A DNA stretch of 64,000 bases from Capsulimonadaceae bacterium (GTDB lineage Bacteria > Armatimonadota > Armatimonadia > Armatimonadales > Capsulimonadaceae), in assembly GCA_031292625.1 (NCBI GenBank), contig JARLGU010000053.1:124001-188000 (forward strand), given 5' to 3'. Positions 1-8,682 of the stretch are shown piece by piece. The notes beneath the pieces were generated by a model that did no database searches, was not told where the DNA came from, and saw only the letters and a list, made by a program, of their open reading frames with translations. Made by a program: the position numbers and the translations under genes. Numbering within the stretch: the stretch's first letter is position 1; each line of letters opens with the position of its first letter.

Positions 1-914
1 GGCTCGTAGGATACCACGACGATTGAGCCGCCGCCCCCGGCCCCCGCTAGCTTTGCGCCGATTGCGCCATTGCCAAGGGCGGCCGCGATGAGCGTCTCGT
101 TAGTCTCCGAGCTGCAGCCAAGATCGCGTACGATCTCATGGTTTTGGTTCATTAGCGTGCCAACGACTTCCCATTGGCCGGCTAAGATGGCCTTCTTGGC
201 GAGGCGAGCTAGGCGAGCGATGCGCGCGTGCCCGTCGACGACCGTCTTTTCGCCTTCCAGCCAACGGGCGCGGAGGGGCGAGTGGACATCGCCGGAGTGA
301 TGCTTGTCGCCCGTGTGCGCAACGACGATCGGGAGCGCGCTTTCGAGAAACGGTTCGAGGGGCTCGACCGTCGCGAACGGCGCTCCCGGATCCTGCGCGG
401 CATCACTGCTCTTGTCGCGGAAATCCATGTAGTTGAGGCCTCCGAAGACGCACATATAGTGGTCCTGAAAGCCGCAAACGATCTCAAGGACATCGTACTC
501 GATCTTTCGGATCAGTTCCGCGGTTTCATAGAGGTTAAGACGAAGGCCAATGTGGCTAAGCACGGCGCCAACGACCGTCGCGATCATTGCCGTCGATCCG
601 GCCAGGCCGGCGCACATCGGGATATCGGTCGTGACATCGAGGGAAAACGGCCGGGCGTTCGCGGGATCGACGTCGAGCGCACTCAAAACGCCTCGAACAA
701 TGTCCAGGTGGTCGCCGCGCAGGACCAGATCCCCCTGCGTTTCGAGTCTTTGGCGAACTCCGGAAACCTGGATGAGCACGCCCGGCCCTCCCCAAGCCGC
801 GTCAAGCACGCAAAAGGCGTGCTCGCGCGTGGAGCAAGAGACCACGGAGCCCCCATACATATCCGTCGGATTGCCGACGAGACCGCAGCGCCCCGGCGCC
901 GATACCTTAATCAA
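1..914 (-). CDS. GHMP-family sugar kinase (heptose-7-phosphate kinase/glucuronokinase-like), 3' end outside window
   Basis: ATP-dependent sugar kinase of the GHMP superfamily; 304 residues are visible and the stop lies beyond base 1. The N-terminus reads VSAPGRCGLVGNPTDMYGG, motif 1 of sugar kinases that begin with a P-G-R signature. PMCAGLAGSTA (residues 99-109) is the glycine/serine ATP-binding motif 2, and KLAGAGGGGS near the visible end is motif 3. I chose the TTG start at 912-914 because GGAGGA sits 6 bases upstream and the codon overlaps the stop of the preceding phosphatase gene (TTGA), implying translational coupling. Pairing with a GmhB-like phosphatase suggests D-glycero-D-manno-heptose 7-phosphate kinase (HddA-like), although the N-terminal wording also resembles glucuronokinases. 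The family is secure; the substrate is inferred. Confidence 0.85.
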   Translation of the reverse strand, partial: MIKVSAPGRCGLVGNPTDMYGGSVVSCSTREHAFCVLDAAWGGPGVLIQVSGVRQRLETQGDLVLRGDHLDIVRGVLSALDVDPANARPFSLDVTTDIPMCAGLAGSTAMIATVVGAVLSHIGLRLNLYETAELIRKIEYDVLEIVCGFQDHYMCVFGGLNYMDFRDKSSDAAQDPGAPFATVEPLEPFLESALPIVVAHTGDKHHSGDVHSPLRARWLEGEKTVVDGHARIARLARLAKKAILAGQWEVVGTLMNQNHEIVRDLGCSSETNETLIAAALGNGAIGAKLAGAGGGGSIVVVSYE

Positions 915-1471
915 GGATGTTCCTCCAAGACCCAATCCACCAGGTCATTCATGTCGCGGAACACAAAATCCGGAAGCACGGCAAACCGTGACGCGTCGTA
1001 GTATCGGTTCGCTCCGGTTAGTACGAGCGCCTTCGACCCGACGCCGGCAGCGGCGGCCGCCTCAATATCCGTCCCCGAATCGCCCACGAAGACCGTCAGA
1101 GCGGCGTCCATTCCGTGCCGCGCCAACGAATCGAGAATCATTCCAGGACGCGGCTTACGACAAGCGCATCCGTCATGGCGAGAGTGAACGCAATAGTTGA
1201 TCTCGTCGAGATGCGCCCCCGCTTCGTCGTATAGGCGGCGCTCGAGCTCTTTCGTGACGATGTCCAGAGCCGCGCGCGTCATAATGCCCCGTGCGATGCC
1301 CTGCTGGTTCGAGATAACAATGGTCAGAATACCCGAATTATTAAGCCGTCTGATCGCCTGCGCGACGCCGGGCAACACGACCAACTGTTGCGTGTTTTCA
1401 ACGTAGCGTCCTGGAAGGTGGGTGTTCAACACCCCATCGCGATCCAAAAACACAGCCTGGATTGAACTCAT
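911..1471 (-). CDS. gmhB: D-glycero-D-manno-heptose 1,7-bisphosphate phosphatase-like HAD enzyme
   Basis: HAD-superfamily histidinol-phosphatase/GmhB family, 186 residues. The nucleophile motif is FLDRDGVLN with Asp10 and Asp12. The family's zinc loop is present as Cys94, His96, Cys102 and Cys104 (YCVHSRHDGCACRKP), shorter than in E. coli GmhB. VGDSGTD (129-135) is the magnesium-binding motif. Members remove the C1 or C7 phosphate of heptose bisphosphate, or the phosphate of histidinol phosphate. No his genes are nearby and the next gene is a GHMP sugar kinase, so a nucleotide-heptose pathway is the better reading. AAGAGAG precedes the ATG by 5 bases. It lies 81 bp downstream of glmM and overlaps the kinase start by 3-4 bases. 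Confidence 0.85.
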   Translation of the reverse strand: MSSIQAVFLDRDGVLNTHLPGRYVENTQQLVVLPGVAQAIRRLNNSGILTIVISNQQGIARGIMTRAALDIVTKELERRLYDEAGAHLDEINYCVHSRHDGCACRKPRPGMILDSLARHGMDAALTVFVGDSGTDIEAAAAAGVGSKALVLTGANRYYDASRFAVLPDFVFRDMNDLVDWVLEEHP

Positions 1472-1552
1472 TGGACTCTCTTATGCGACTTTCGCTTCAG
1501 CAGGAATTCGCCCGCAAGAAAGAAAAGGGAAGCGGTCCCCAAACGCTCGGCG

Positions 1553-2899
1553 CTACACGCCCCACTTCTCTCGCGCGACGCCCGCGACTCGCTCCGCCAA
1601 TGAGCGCACCTGATCGGGATCCGGCGCTTCCACCATGACGCGAAGCAGTTTCTCCGTACCCGAAGCGCGCACGTTGATGCGTCCTTCGCCTTCGAGAAGC
1701 TTTTCCGCCTCCGCAACCACCCTTTGAAAATCGACGTCCTTCTCCCACGCCTGCCTGTCCGTGACGCGGATATTGACAAGTAGCTGCGGATACTCCGTCA
1801 TGAACGACGCCAGGCTAGAGAGCTTCTTGCCGGTCCGGCGCATGACCTTTAGGATCTGCAACGCCGTAACGATTCCGTCGCCGGTCGTCGTCAAATTGCC
1901 GAAGATAAGGTGACCCGACTTTTCGCCGCCGATTACGTAGCCGTCTCTGCGCATTCGCTCGCTGACATACCGGTCGCCGACATTTGTTCGCACAAGCGCA
2001 ATTCCTTTGCGCCTGAGCGCAACTTCGAGCCCCATGTTGCTCATTACCGTCGCAACAACCGCTCCGCCTGCAAGCTCGCCTCGCTCCGCCATGTCCATGC
2101 CGACGATCCCCATCACGCGGTCGCCATCGACATTGCAGCCATTCTCGTCGCTCAAGATGAGCCGGTCGGCGTCGCCGTCCAATGCAATGCCGACATCGGC
2201 GCCTTCCAGGCGGACACACTCCTGCATCGCCTCCGGGTGCAGAGCGCCGCAATTGTGATTGATGTTGATCCCGTTGGGAATGCAATTCATGGAAACGACT
2301 GTCGCGCCCAGATCGGCGAAAATACGCGGTGCGAGCTCCGATGCCGCCCCGTTCGCGCCATCGATGACGACTTTCAGTCCCTCAAGCGAGACTGGCCGGA
2401 TCGTTTCCTCTACGTGCCGGGCGTAATAGTCGGTCAACGACGGCTCGCGCCGGATCTGGCCGACACCGGCTCCCGCTGGACGAGGAAGGTCGAAGGCCTT
2501 CTTGACCAATTCCTCCAACTCGTCCTCAATCGCATCTTCGAGCTTAAATCCGTCCGGGCCAAAGAACTTAATGCCGTTGTCCTGAAAGGGATTGTGCGAC
2601 GCCGAAATCACGACGCCCGCATCGGCTCCGATCTCACGCGTGATACACGCGACCGCCGGCGTCGGCAACAACCCGGGCGCGAGCACTCGCACGCCCGTCG
2701 CGCTCAGGCCCGACGCCAGAGCGCTTTCAAGCATCGGGCCCGACAAGCGTGAATCGCCGCCGACGACGAATACCGGGTGCTCTTTCCCCCGGCCAAAGTA
2801 ACTTCCCGCCGCCAAACCAAGGCGCATTGCAAGCATCGGCGTTAATTCCGTGTTTGCAACGCCCCTCACGCCGTCCGTACCAAACAAACGATGGCTCAT
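1553..2899 (-). CDS. glmM: phosphoglucosamine mutase GlmM
   Basis: Interconverts glucosamine 6-phosphate and glucosamine 1-phosphate on the way to UDP-GlcNAc. The 448-residue length is standard. The N-terminus RLFGTDGVRGVAN is diagnostic. The phosphoserine loop is ISASHNP with catalytic Ser101, the magnesium loop is ALDGDADRL (around 242), the sugar-binding loop is GGEKSGHL, and the C-terminal phosphate-binding loop is RASGTEKLLRVMVEA. The gene is the third in cdaA-cdaR-glmM, the order known from Firmicutes, where GlmM interacts with and inhibits CdaA. Whether that regulation exists here is inference. GGAAGGGA lies about 14 bases before the ATG, slightly far for a ribosome site. Confidence 0.97.
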   Translation of the reverse strand: MSHRLFGTDGVRGVANTELTPMLAMRLGLAAGSYFGRGKEHPVFVVGGDSRLSGPMLESALASGLSATGVRVLAPGLLPTPAVACITREIGADAGVVISASHNPFQDNGIKFFGPDGFKLEDAIEDELEELVKKAFDLPRPAGAGVGQIRREPSLTDYYARHVEETIRPVSLEGLKVVIDGANGAASELAPRIFADLGATVVSMNCIPNGININHNCGALHPEAMQECVRLEGADVGIALDGDADRLILSDENGCNVDGDRVMGIVGMDMAERGELAGGAVVATVMSNMGLEVALRRKGIALVRTNVGDRYVSERMRRDGYVIGGEKSGHLIFGNLTTTGDGIVTALQILKVMRRTGKKLSSLASFMTEYPQLLVNIRVTDRQAWEKDVDFQRVVAEAEKLLEGEGRINVRASGTEKLLRVMVEAPDPDQVRSLAERVAGVAREKWGV

Positions 2900-3064
2900 A
2901 CGTTAACTGCTATCCCTTCCGTTGTCTCTTTGCGCCGCGCGCACAATCCGCCCTGACCGTTACCGGAGGCTTACCATGCACGCCTGCGATCTAAAATCCT
3001 CGTACAAACAAGGCGTCCCACGCTGGCGTGAAAAGATCGCCCGCTACATTGTGGCCCCTCGTCT

Positions 3065-4105
3065 TTAATGCTGTGCGCCGCCGCTCTTGGCCGTGGGGCG
3101 CGGCAAAGGCGTTGGCGTCGCGGACACCGGCGCGGGAGGCGGCGGCGGCGTTTGACTGACTGGCACAATCTGGACGGTGACGGTGACCTTTCTCGATGTC
3201 GTCGCAGTCAGACCCTGCGGCGCTTCGAGCGTCGCTGTCCGCCGCAAATCGCTCCCCGCTCCCGTCACGTCGATCGGCGACGTCATAACGACGTTGGTTT
3301 TGGCCAAAATATCCGCCGGACCGCTCAATATCGCGAAGGACGGATCCACGACAGCGCCGCTGACAGCAGCAGACGACGCCGGCCGGCCGATGATCGCAGG
3401 CGAGATGGGAACCGTTTTTACCGAGGCGACGCGTACGATCGAAACCGTGACGCGCGCCTCGGCAGGCATCGCGGTCACGCCCGCGATCCGCCGTCCATCG
3501 CCATCGCGCGCTTCGATCTCAACGACGCGGTCAATCGGCGACGTGTCCGCCCAATGTCCCTCGTCTAGCCTCTCGTCAAGATCCACGACCACGTCCTTGA
3601 TCGCGTCCAACACGGATTGTGGCGCAACCAGCTTAACGGTCGCGGGCGATGCAAGCGGGGTCCCGTATGCGTACCCCGTGGCCGCAGCATGCGTAAATAT
3701 CACGTGAACAGGCCGCCGCTCGCTTTCGAGCTTATCGAGCGTGACGACGGCAACCGAAGGCTGTTCCCCGACGATGGCGATCCTGTCGCGATACTCGGGA
3801 ACCACGTTCACGGTCACCGGCAAGTTCCGATTCACGCCTGCGTGTGCGACAGACGCATCGACGGTCGCGCTAATATCTGTCGCTCGAAGCCCGTCGAGCG
3901 CGCCGGCCGAACCCGACAGCTGAAGCGTCACGGTCGGTGTCGCGTCCTTCTTGGACAGCCCTTCCGGCACGTGAATGACCGTCACCGGATAGTCCTTCGT
4001 CATCTGCGGGTTGAGCTGCCCGCTGACATAGAAATAAAGTCCGATCGCGATGATGACGGAGAAGATCTTATACGGCCAGTTGTCCAGGAGTCGTGTAAAC
4101 ATCAT
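3065..4105 (-). CDS. cdaR: YbbR-domain protein, CdaA regulator CdaR
   Basis: Membrane-anchored extracytoplasmic protein of 346 residues. One transmembrane helix near the N-terminus (about residues 12-30, KIFSVIIAIGLYFYVSG) is followed by several beta-rich YbbR-like repeats containing the usual short hydrophobic strands. The tail is rich in proline and threonine from about residue 318. In Firmicutes CdaR binds and modulates the membrane cyclase CdaA. Here the gene lies between cdaA (100 bp upstream) and glmM, which supports the same role. Sequence similarity among YbbR proteins is low, so the assignment leans on topology and gene order. Confidence 0.88.
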   Translation of the reverse strand: MMFTRLLDNWPYKIFSVIIAIGLYFYVSGQLNPQMTKDYPVTVIHVPEGLSKKDATPTVTLQLSGSAGALDGLRATDISATVDASVAHAGVNRNLPVTVNVVPEYRDRIAIVGEQPSVAVVTLDKLESERRPVHVIFTHAAATGYAYGTPLASPATVKLVAPQSVLDAIKDVVVDLDERLDEGHWADTSPIDRVVEIEARDGDGRRIAGVTAMPAEARVTVSIVRVASVKTVPISPAIIGRPASSAAVSGAVVDPSFAILSGPADILAKTNVVMTSPIDVTGAGSDLRRTATLEAPQGLTATTSRKVTVTVQIVPVSQTPPPPPAPVSATPTPLPRPTAKSGGAQH

Positions 4106-4204
4106 TCAGTCAGGGTTTCCCTGAAGCCTTCTAGCGGTTCGATGAGTCTGAGTTTAACCTGCGCGGCTCTCGCGTCCAAAGATCAATCCGCCGGTCCAAG
4201 CCCA

Positions 4205-5158
4205 TTAGTTCGCGGCTGCGGCATCGGAGCCCGTCTGCTTCGATTGCGCCGCGCTTTGGGACGCCGGTTCGCTGGTCACGCGGCCACCCGCGGCAAACAT
4301 GCGCCGGCGCAACGAGGGTCGCTCCTTGCCGCGCAGAATTCCGGTCAGGCGGTTTTCCAATGACTCGTCCCGCAGGCCGCGCACGAGATTTCCCTCGAAG
4401 GCCAACGAAATGATTCCCGTTTCTTCGGAAACCACCACGACGGCAGCGTCGCTCTGCTCCGAGATACCCAGGGCCGCTTTGTGGCGCGTGTGGATCGTCG
4501 TGCCGATATGAGGGCTCACGGACAGCGGCAGCGTGCACCCGGCGGCCGCGATCCGGTTGCCCCGAATGATCACCGCGCCGTCATGCAGCGGACTGCCCGG
4601 ATAGAAAATCGTCCCGAGAAGCTCCGTCGTGACGTTGGCGTTCATTTCCGTGCCCGTCTCGATGATATCGGCAAGCCCGGCCTCCCGCTCGATCACGATC
4701 AGCGCTCCCGTTTTGCGGTTGGACAGCAGCGTCGCCGCCCGAACGATCTCGCCTACTAGATCCGTGACGTCCTCTCGCGCAAGTCCCACAAAACCGCGTC
4801 CCCAAAAGCCAAGGCGGCCAACCTCTTCGAGCGCATGGCGCAACTCAGGCAGGAACAGAATCACAATCGCGACCGGGCCCAACGAGATCATCTGGTTCAA
4901 GATCCAGTGGAGCGTCACGAGCTTCAAGACGAGGCTCAGGTTCAGGATGACGACGAAAACGACCAGGCCGATTACGACCTGCCAGGCCCGTGTCCCCTTC
5001 GCGAGCATCATCAGGTGATAAATGAGGTACGAGACGACAAGAATATCCGCCGTCACCTGCGGCCAGGTGCCGATCGGTACCGTCTTAAAATATGCCCAAA
5101 TCTGATGCCACGGATAATTCAACGACTGTCGCCTGACTCCACGAGACGCGCTAATCAC
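4205..5158 (-). CDS. cdaA: membrane diadenylate cyclase CdaA (c-di-AMP synthase)
   Basis: Makes c-di-AMP from two ATP. Three predicted transmembrane helices (about 36-53, 60-80, 88-104) precede a cytoplasmic DAC domain. The catalytic DGA motif is at 193-195 in SPLHDGAVII. The second motif, normally RHR in GTRHRAA(L/V)GISE, reads TRHKAALGISE at 224-234, so the third residue is Lys instead of Arg. VVSEETGIIS follows as expected. The listed start is GTG at 5156-5158 without a good ribosome site. TTG at 5120-5122, preceded by AGG, is an alternative that would remove 12 residues. A sigma70-type promoter lies about 32 bp upstream. First gene of cdaA-cdaR-glmM-gmhB-kinase. Confidence 0.93.
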   Translation of the reverse strand: MISASRGVRRQSLNYPWHQIWAYFKTVPIGTWPQVTADILVVSYLIYHLMMLAKGTRAWQVVIGLVVFVVILNLSLVLKLVTLHWILNQMISLGPVAIVILFLPELRHALEEVGRLGFWGRGFVGLAREDVTDLVGEIVRAATLLSNRKTGALIVIEREAGLADIIETGTEMNANVTTELLGTIFYPGSPLHDGAVIIRGNRIAAAGCTLPLSVSPHIGTTIHTRHKAALGISEQSDAAVVVVSEETGIISLAFEGNLVRGLRDESLENRLTGILRGKERPSLRRRMFAAGGRVTSEPASQSAAQSKQTGSDAAAAN

Positions 5159-5189
5159 GCCGATGCCGCGCGCAACGTGTCCAGAGCAC

Positions 5190-5219
5190 AGTATATCACA
5201 CGCAGCCTCCGCGATTCAA
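5190..5219 (-). promoter_or_regulatory. sigma70-type promoter of the cdaA operon
   Basis: Read on the minus strand, TTGAAT (5214-5219) and TATACT (5190-5195) are separated by 18 bp. The inferred transcription start is near 5183, giving a leader of about 25 bases before the GTG of cdaA. Confidence 0.6.
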
Positions 5220-5342
5220 CGAACAGCCCGCCTATCTGAAAGATCCAAGGCTCCGGGCGTACGGGGCGGCGCTCAATTGTCAAAGCGGCGCTATCTCCGC
5301 CGTCACGCAGGACTCCCGCTGCCCCGCGGCAAACTAGCGGGC

Positions 5343-6497
5343 ATGAGCACCGCCGACAACGCACACTTTCGCACTCCCGTCATCAGCGTCACGGACCTCT
5401 ACCACCCATTCCAGGATCCCGGCGACAATATCGACCTGATCGCGGCCTACGCGCTGCCCGAAGTCGATCTCAAAGCCGTCGTCCTCGATTGCACGCAAAC
5501 ATTTCGCGACCCCGTCTCCCAGCCTTCCGATACGGCTCTATCGGTGGACCGCAACGGTCCGCGAGACCCTGGGATTATCCCGGTGTGCCAGCTCAACGCC
5601 ATCTTTGACCGCAACGTCCCCTATGGCGCAGCGCCGTACCGCGCCATGCGGACGCCGGAGGACCGCTTTGACGACGCGCCGCGCTTCCAGCAACGCGGGA
5701 TCGAGCTCATCATCGAGACGCTCGAGCAAACCGATGAGCCGGTGCACATCATGTCGTTCGGTTCGGCCCGCGCTATCGCCGGCGCGTATAACCGGCGTCC
5801 CGATCTGTTCGACGGCGGCAAGGCGATCATCGAGTTATCCGCCGGCGCATCGTCGCCTGACTTCCGCGAATGGAACACCGGGCTCGATCCTCACGCGATT
5901 GTCCGTCTGCTGCGTTCGCCGCTCTGCGTCAACATTTACCCCTGCGCCACGGCTTCGGGGCCTTTCGATGCGGGAACCGGCAATACGTTCTATCGCCTGC
6001 CGAGCCTCAGCTTTATCGAGGAAATGGAGCCCAGGCTGCGCCGCTACCTTCGCTATGCGCTCGGCCGGGTGACGCGCAACGATTTTCTGAGGGCGATGGA
6101 AGTCGACTGGGAATGCGAGGAAGCTGCCGCGCACATGGCACGCGAGCACAGCGTCTGGGAGACGCAACTCTGGATGCACGTATCAAACCGCGCACTCGTC
6201 CGGCGGGCCGGTGAACGCTGGGCGATCGCTCCACGAACCAGCATATCGGCTTCGGACGAAGTTTTAGAGCAAAGCCTGATCCCCTGCCGCGTCAATGTTT
6301 TCGACGACGGACGATACCAACTCCATCCGCTCGCCGCAACGGTCCAGGTCGCTGAAGAAGGCGGGAGCCTTGTTGTCCCGCAGGCCAAGCCGGGGGTAAC
6401 ATCTGCTAAGCGCTGCTATTATCGTCCGCATCCCGCGCTGCAGGAAGCGGCGTTCGCGGAGGCGCTTCCAGATCTTTACAAGAGCTTCGCGCCATAG
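5343..6497 (+). CDS. nucleoside hydrolase-like protein (inosine-uridine hydrolase fold)
   Basis: 384 residues from the ATG at 5343. The N-terminus VISVTDLYHPFQDPGDNIDL occupies the place of the calcium-binding DTDxxxDD motif of nucleoside hydrolases, but with an insertion and changed spacing. Further on, HIMSFGSARAIAGAYNRRPD resembles the family's segment on neighbouring-nucleoside sets, and EWNTGLDPHAIVRLLRSPL matches the region EFN..DPEAA..V in family members. Members cleave the N-glycosidic bond of nucleosides. With the altered metal motif the substrate, or even catalysis, is uncertain. A longer frame opens at 5163 but overlaps the cdaA promoter, and its first 60 residues are low in family character. 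The gene's stop overlaps the next start by one base (TAGTG). Confidence 0.7.
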   Translation: MSTADNAHFRTPVISVTDLYHPFQDPGDNIDLIAAYALPEVDLKAVVLDCTQTFRDPVSQPSDTALSVDRNGPRDPGIIPVCQLNAIFDRNVPYGAAPYRAMRTPEDRFDDAPRFQQRGIELIIETLEQTDEPVHIMSFGSARAIAGAYNRRPDLFDGGKAIIELSAGASSPDFREWNTGLDPHAIVRLLRSPLCVNIYPCATASGPFDAGTGNTFYRLPSLSFIEEMEPRLRRYLRYALGRVTRNDFLRAMEVDWECEEAAAHMAREHSVWETQLWMHVSNRALVRRAGERWAIAPRTSISASDEVLEQSLIPCRVNVFDDGRYQLHPLAATVQVAEEGGSLVVPQAKPGVTSAKRCYYRPHPALQEAAFAEALPDLYKSFAP

Positions 6498-7318
6498 TGG
6501 AAGGGGATGGGATCATTTCGACAATCGTTACAACGGGCCTCGCGAAGAACGAGGCCGCGTCGGCTCGCGCTACCGAGATTGCAACCGAGCTTGGCGCACC
6601 TTTCGTTCCACGCGACGGCACGGGGATCCTCCGGCTGCTCAGACGCCACGAGGCAGACGTCGCGCTCATCGTTCAGGCGGGAAGGCTCCTGCTGAGCGAC
6701 GGGACCGTCGAATACAGCTATCATCCCAACATGCTGCTCGTTCGCGGGTTGAATATCCTTCGCAACTGGCGAGACCTGTTCTTCGATGCCGCGGAGATGT
6801 CCGAAGGCGAGTCCGTGCTCGACTGCACATTGGGGTTCGGATGCGAAGCCAGCCTCGCGGCGCTCGCGGTGGGGGAAACCGGACGCGTCGTTGGGCTCGA
6901 ATCGAACCCGGCGCTGGCAGTCGTGACGCGCGAGGGCTTGCGCGAGTTCCATCTCGATACGAAGCCGCTGGCGGCCGCGATGCGCCGGGTCGCCGTCGTT
7001 CACGCCGACTACCAAACATACCTACCGGGGCTTGCGCCAGGCGCATTCGACCTGATCGCTTTCGACCCGTTTTTCGATGAACGTCTCGAGGGCTCCGAGC
7101 ACACGGTCGGACCGTTAGCGCGATTTGGCGACCAGCGGCCGCTAGATCCGGCGTCCGTTCTGCTGGCGCGGCAGATCGCAACGCGCCGCGTCGTCGTCAA
7201 GCATCCGAGTCACGTCGAGTTGCCAGCCGAGCTTGTTGCGGTGCGAACGAAAGAGATGTCGGCGCGCAAAGGGCAGACGGCCTACTCCGTCTTTGATGTC
7301 CCTTCGCGCGAACCGTAA
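6497..7318 (+). CDS. YpiP/RsmJ-like SAM-dependent methyltransferase
   Basis: 273 residues. The first 85 residues (IVTTGLAKNEAASARATEIA, PFVPRDG, YSYHPNMLLVR) form the N-terminal domain typical of B. subtilis YpiP-like proteins. The class I methyltransferase fold follows, with the SAM loop VLDCTLGFGCEASLAA (about 107-122), an acidic residue in GRVVGLESN, and the motif IV-like FDPFF. RsmJ homologues methylate 16S rRNA; the target of the YpiP branch is unknown. It starts at a GTG one base into the stop codon of the upstream gene, so the two are very likely cotranscribed and translationally coupled. Confidence 0.75.
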   Translation: MEGDGIISTIVTTGLAKNEAASARATEIATELGAPFVPRDGTGILRLLRRHEADVALIVQAGRLLLSDGTVEYSYHPNMLLVRGLNILRNWRDLFFDAAEMSEGESVLDCTLGFGCEASLAALAVGETGRVVGLESNPALAVVTREGLREFHLDTKPLAAAMRRVAVVHADYQTYLPGLAPGAFDLIAFDPFFDERLEGSEHTVGPLARFGDQRPLDPASVLLARQIATRRVVVKHPSHVELPAELVAVRTKEMSARKGQTAYSVFDVPSREP

Positions 7319-7321
7319 CCG

Positions 7322-8155
7322 CTAATTTCCCGATGGTTGCGCATGTGTCCCCGGAGGCGGCAGAGACGATGGCGGCGGACCGGACGACGGCATCAAAGTA
7401 TCTACCGGCGCAGGGAGCCGCCCGCCCGCCCATGGCAGATTCTCCTGCAAGGTCTTGAGGCCAGGATACGCGGGCGTCATCGGAGTCGCGGACTGCCCCG
7501 ACAAGCCAATGAACCAGTACACCGTATTCGCGCCGTTCTTGCGAAGGAGAAATGTCGGGGTCGATTGTGCGCCGAGATACGTCACGAGGGATTCTTGATC
7601 GTGCAGCCGGATCTGAAGCGCCTTGTCCTCGCAATCGGTCTTGAACCTGTTGGGATCCAGCCCCGCGTTGTGCGCGTCTTCCACGAGGCACTGGTCCGCC
7701 TTCGCGGTCTCCGTGTCTTCGAGCCCCTTCTGCTGCTCATAAATCTGATCGTACATAGCCCAGAACTTACCCTGCCTCTCGGCGGCAAGGGCTGCCGTCG
7801 CGGCGCGACGGGCGTTCTTATGCATGGCAAGCGGCCAGTTCAAAAACGCGAGATGAACGTGTCCCTTCGATCCGTTGACGAGCGCCTCGACGGAACCGTG
7901 GATCTTGCCGCACTGAGGACACTGAAAGTCGCCGATCTCGACCATCGTCCATTCGGCCTTCGGATCGCCCAACACGGGTTTACACGCGGTTGCGACGATC
8001 TTATCCCAACTATCGAGTAGAACCTTCTGCCCCATCTTGTTGACGATTGGCTTCGGCGGAGGCGGAGGAGGCGGTTCGGGGCGCGTAAGATAAAACCAAG
8101 CGCCGGAAAGCGCGATAATGGCGACGATCATCCAAATGCGAGTGCTGTTAGTCAT
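7322..8155 (-). CDS. DsbA/thioredoxin-fold thiol oxidoreductase, membrane anchored
   Basis: 277 residues. An uncleaved-looking N-terminal helix (about 7-23) is followed by a run of eight prolines (27-35 region) and a DsbA-like domain. The active site is FQCPQCGKIHG with Cys79 and Cys82. The cis-proline loop reads STPTFLL near 210, and the helical insert between them is of DsbA type. The C-terminus is another proline/serine-rich low-complexity tail. It probably oxidises thiols of exported proteins. The gene lies 5 bp downstream of a VKOR gene, the standard quinone-coupled reoxidant of DsbA-like proteins, so the two form a disulfide-forming pathway outside the cytoplasm. Confidence 0.9.
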   Translation of the reverse strand: MTNSTRIWMIVAIIALSGAWFYLTRPEPPPPPPPKPIVNKMGQKVLLDSWDKIVATACKPVLGDPKAEWTMVEIGDFQCPQCGKIHGSVEALVNGSKGHVHLAFLNWPLAMHKNARRAATAALAAERQGKFWAMYDQIYEQQKGLEDTETAKADQCLVEDAHNAGLDPNRFKTDCEDKALQIRLHDQESLVTYLGAQSTPTFLLRKNGANTVYWFIGLSGQSATPMTPAYPGLKTLQENLPWAGGRLPAPVDTLMPSSGPPPSSLPPPGTHAQPSGN

Positions 8156-8160
8156 ATTGT

Positions 8161-8682
8161 TTATATCGACGGATCGATGTCCCCCGGAGGCGCGGACACA
8201 CTGAGCTTCCTTGCCGAGGCGAACAGCTCATAGGCGGAGAGCGCAAACAGGAGCGTCATGATGCAGGCGGAGATCCGGCAGTAGATGCAGAATGCGTGGA
8301 TTGTGTAATGGGCGAGCCACTGTAAATACCACGAATAACAAACGCCGAATAGAGCGAGCGCGAAGAACAGCCAACGCGATGCCGCTGCGAGACGTTCGTT
8401 TGCCGCCGTTCCCTTGACAATAGCGAGAAAAGCGAAGACGACGTAGGCGGCGATGCCGACCTGGCTCAGATCTAAAGACGGATGGACATGCAGCGAGCCG
8501 ATCCAAAAGTTAAAATCCACGTAGCCGTAAGGTCCCATCGTAACCGTCGTGCAGTCAGTCGATCCGTTGATGCACGGGACATCCCCGGAGCGAGTCTTCT
8601 CCACATACACGAATCCTGCGTCGCAAAAACCGGCAAACGCAAGCAGGCCTTGAATGAGAGACGTGGCGGGTCGGTAGGTCAT
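8161..8682 (-). CDS. vitamin K epoxide reductase (VKOR) family protein, DsbB-equivalent
   Basis: 173 residues with four to five membrane helices. The loop cysteine pair is Cys37 and Cys44 (VPCINGSTDC), and the redox CXXC is Cys132-Ile-Tyr-Cys135 (HAFCIYCRI) at the start of a helix, exactly the VKOR arrangement. A conserved-type Ser/Tyr-rich helix lies between them. Bacterial VKOR passes electrons from DsbA-like partners to quinone. The partner is encoded immediately downstream. The start at ATG 8680-8682 has no strong ribosome site. Confidence 0.92.
   Translation of the reverse strand: MTYRPATSLIQGLLAFAGFCDAGFVYVEKTRSGDVPCINGSTDCTTVTMGPYGYVDFNFWIGSLHVHPSLDLSQVGIAAYVVFAFLAIVKGTAANERLAAASRWLFFALALFGVCYSWYLQWLAHYTIHAFCIYCRISACIMTLLFALSAYELFASARKLSVSAPPGDIDPSI

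Noticed and set aside
228-1001. 257-codon plus-strand open frame
   Set aside because: It is the complement of the GHMP kinase and phosphatase genes, which show complete family motifs; its own product has no family character.
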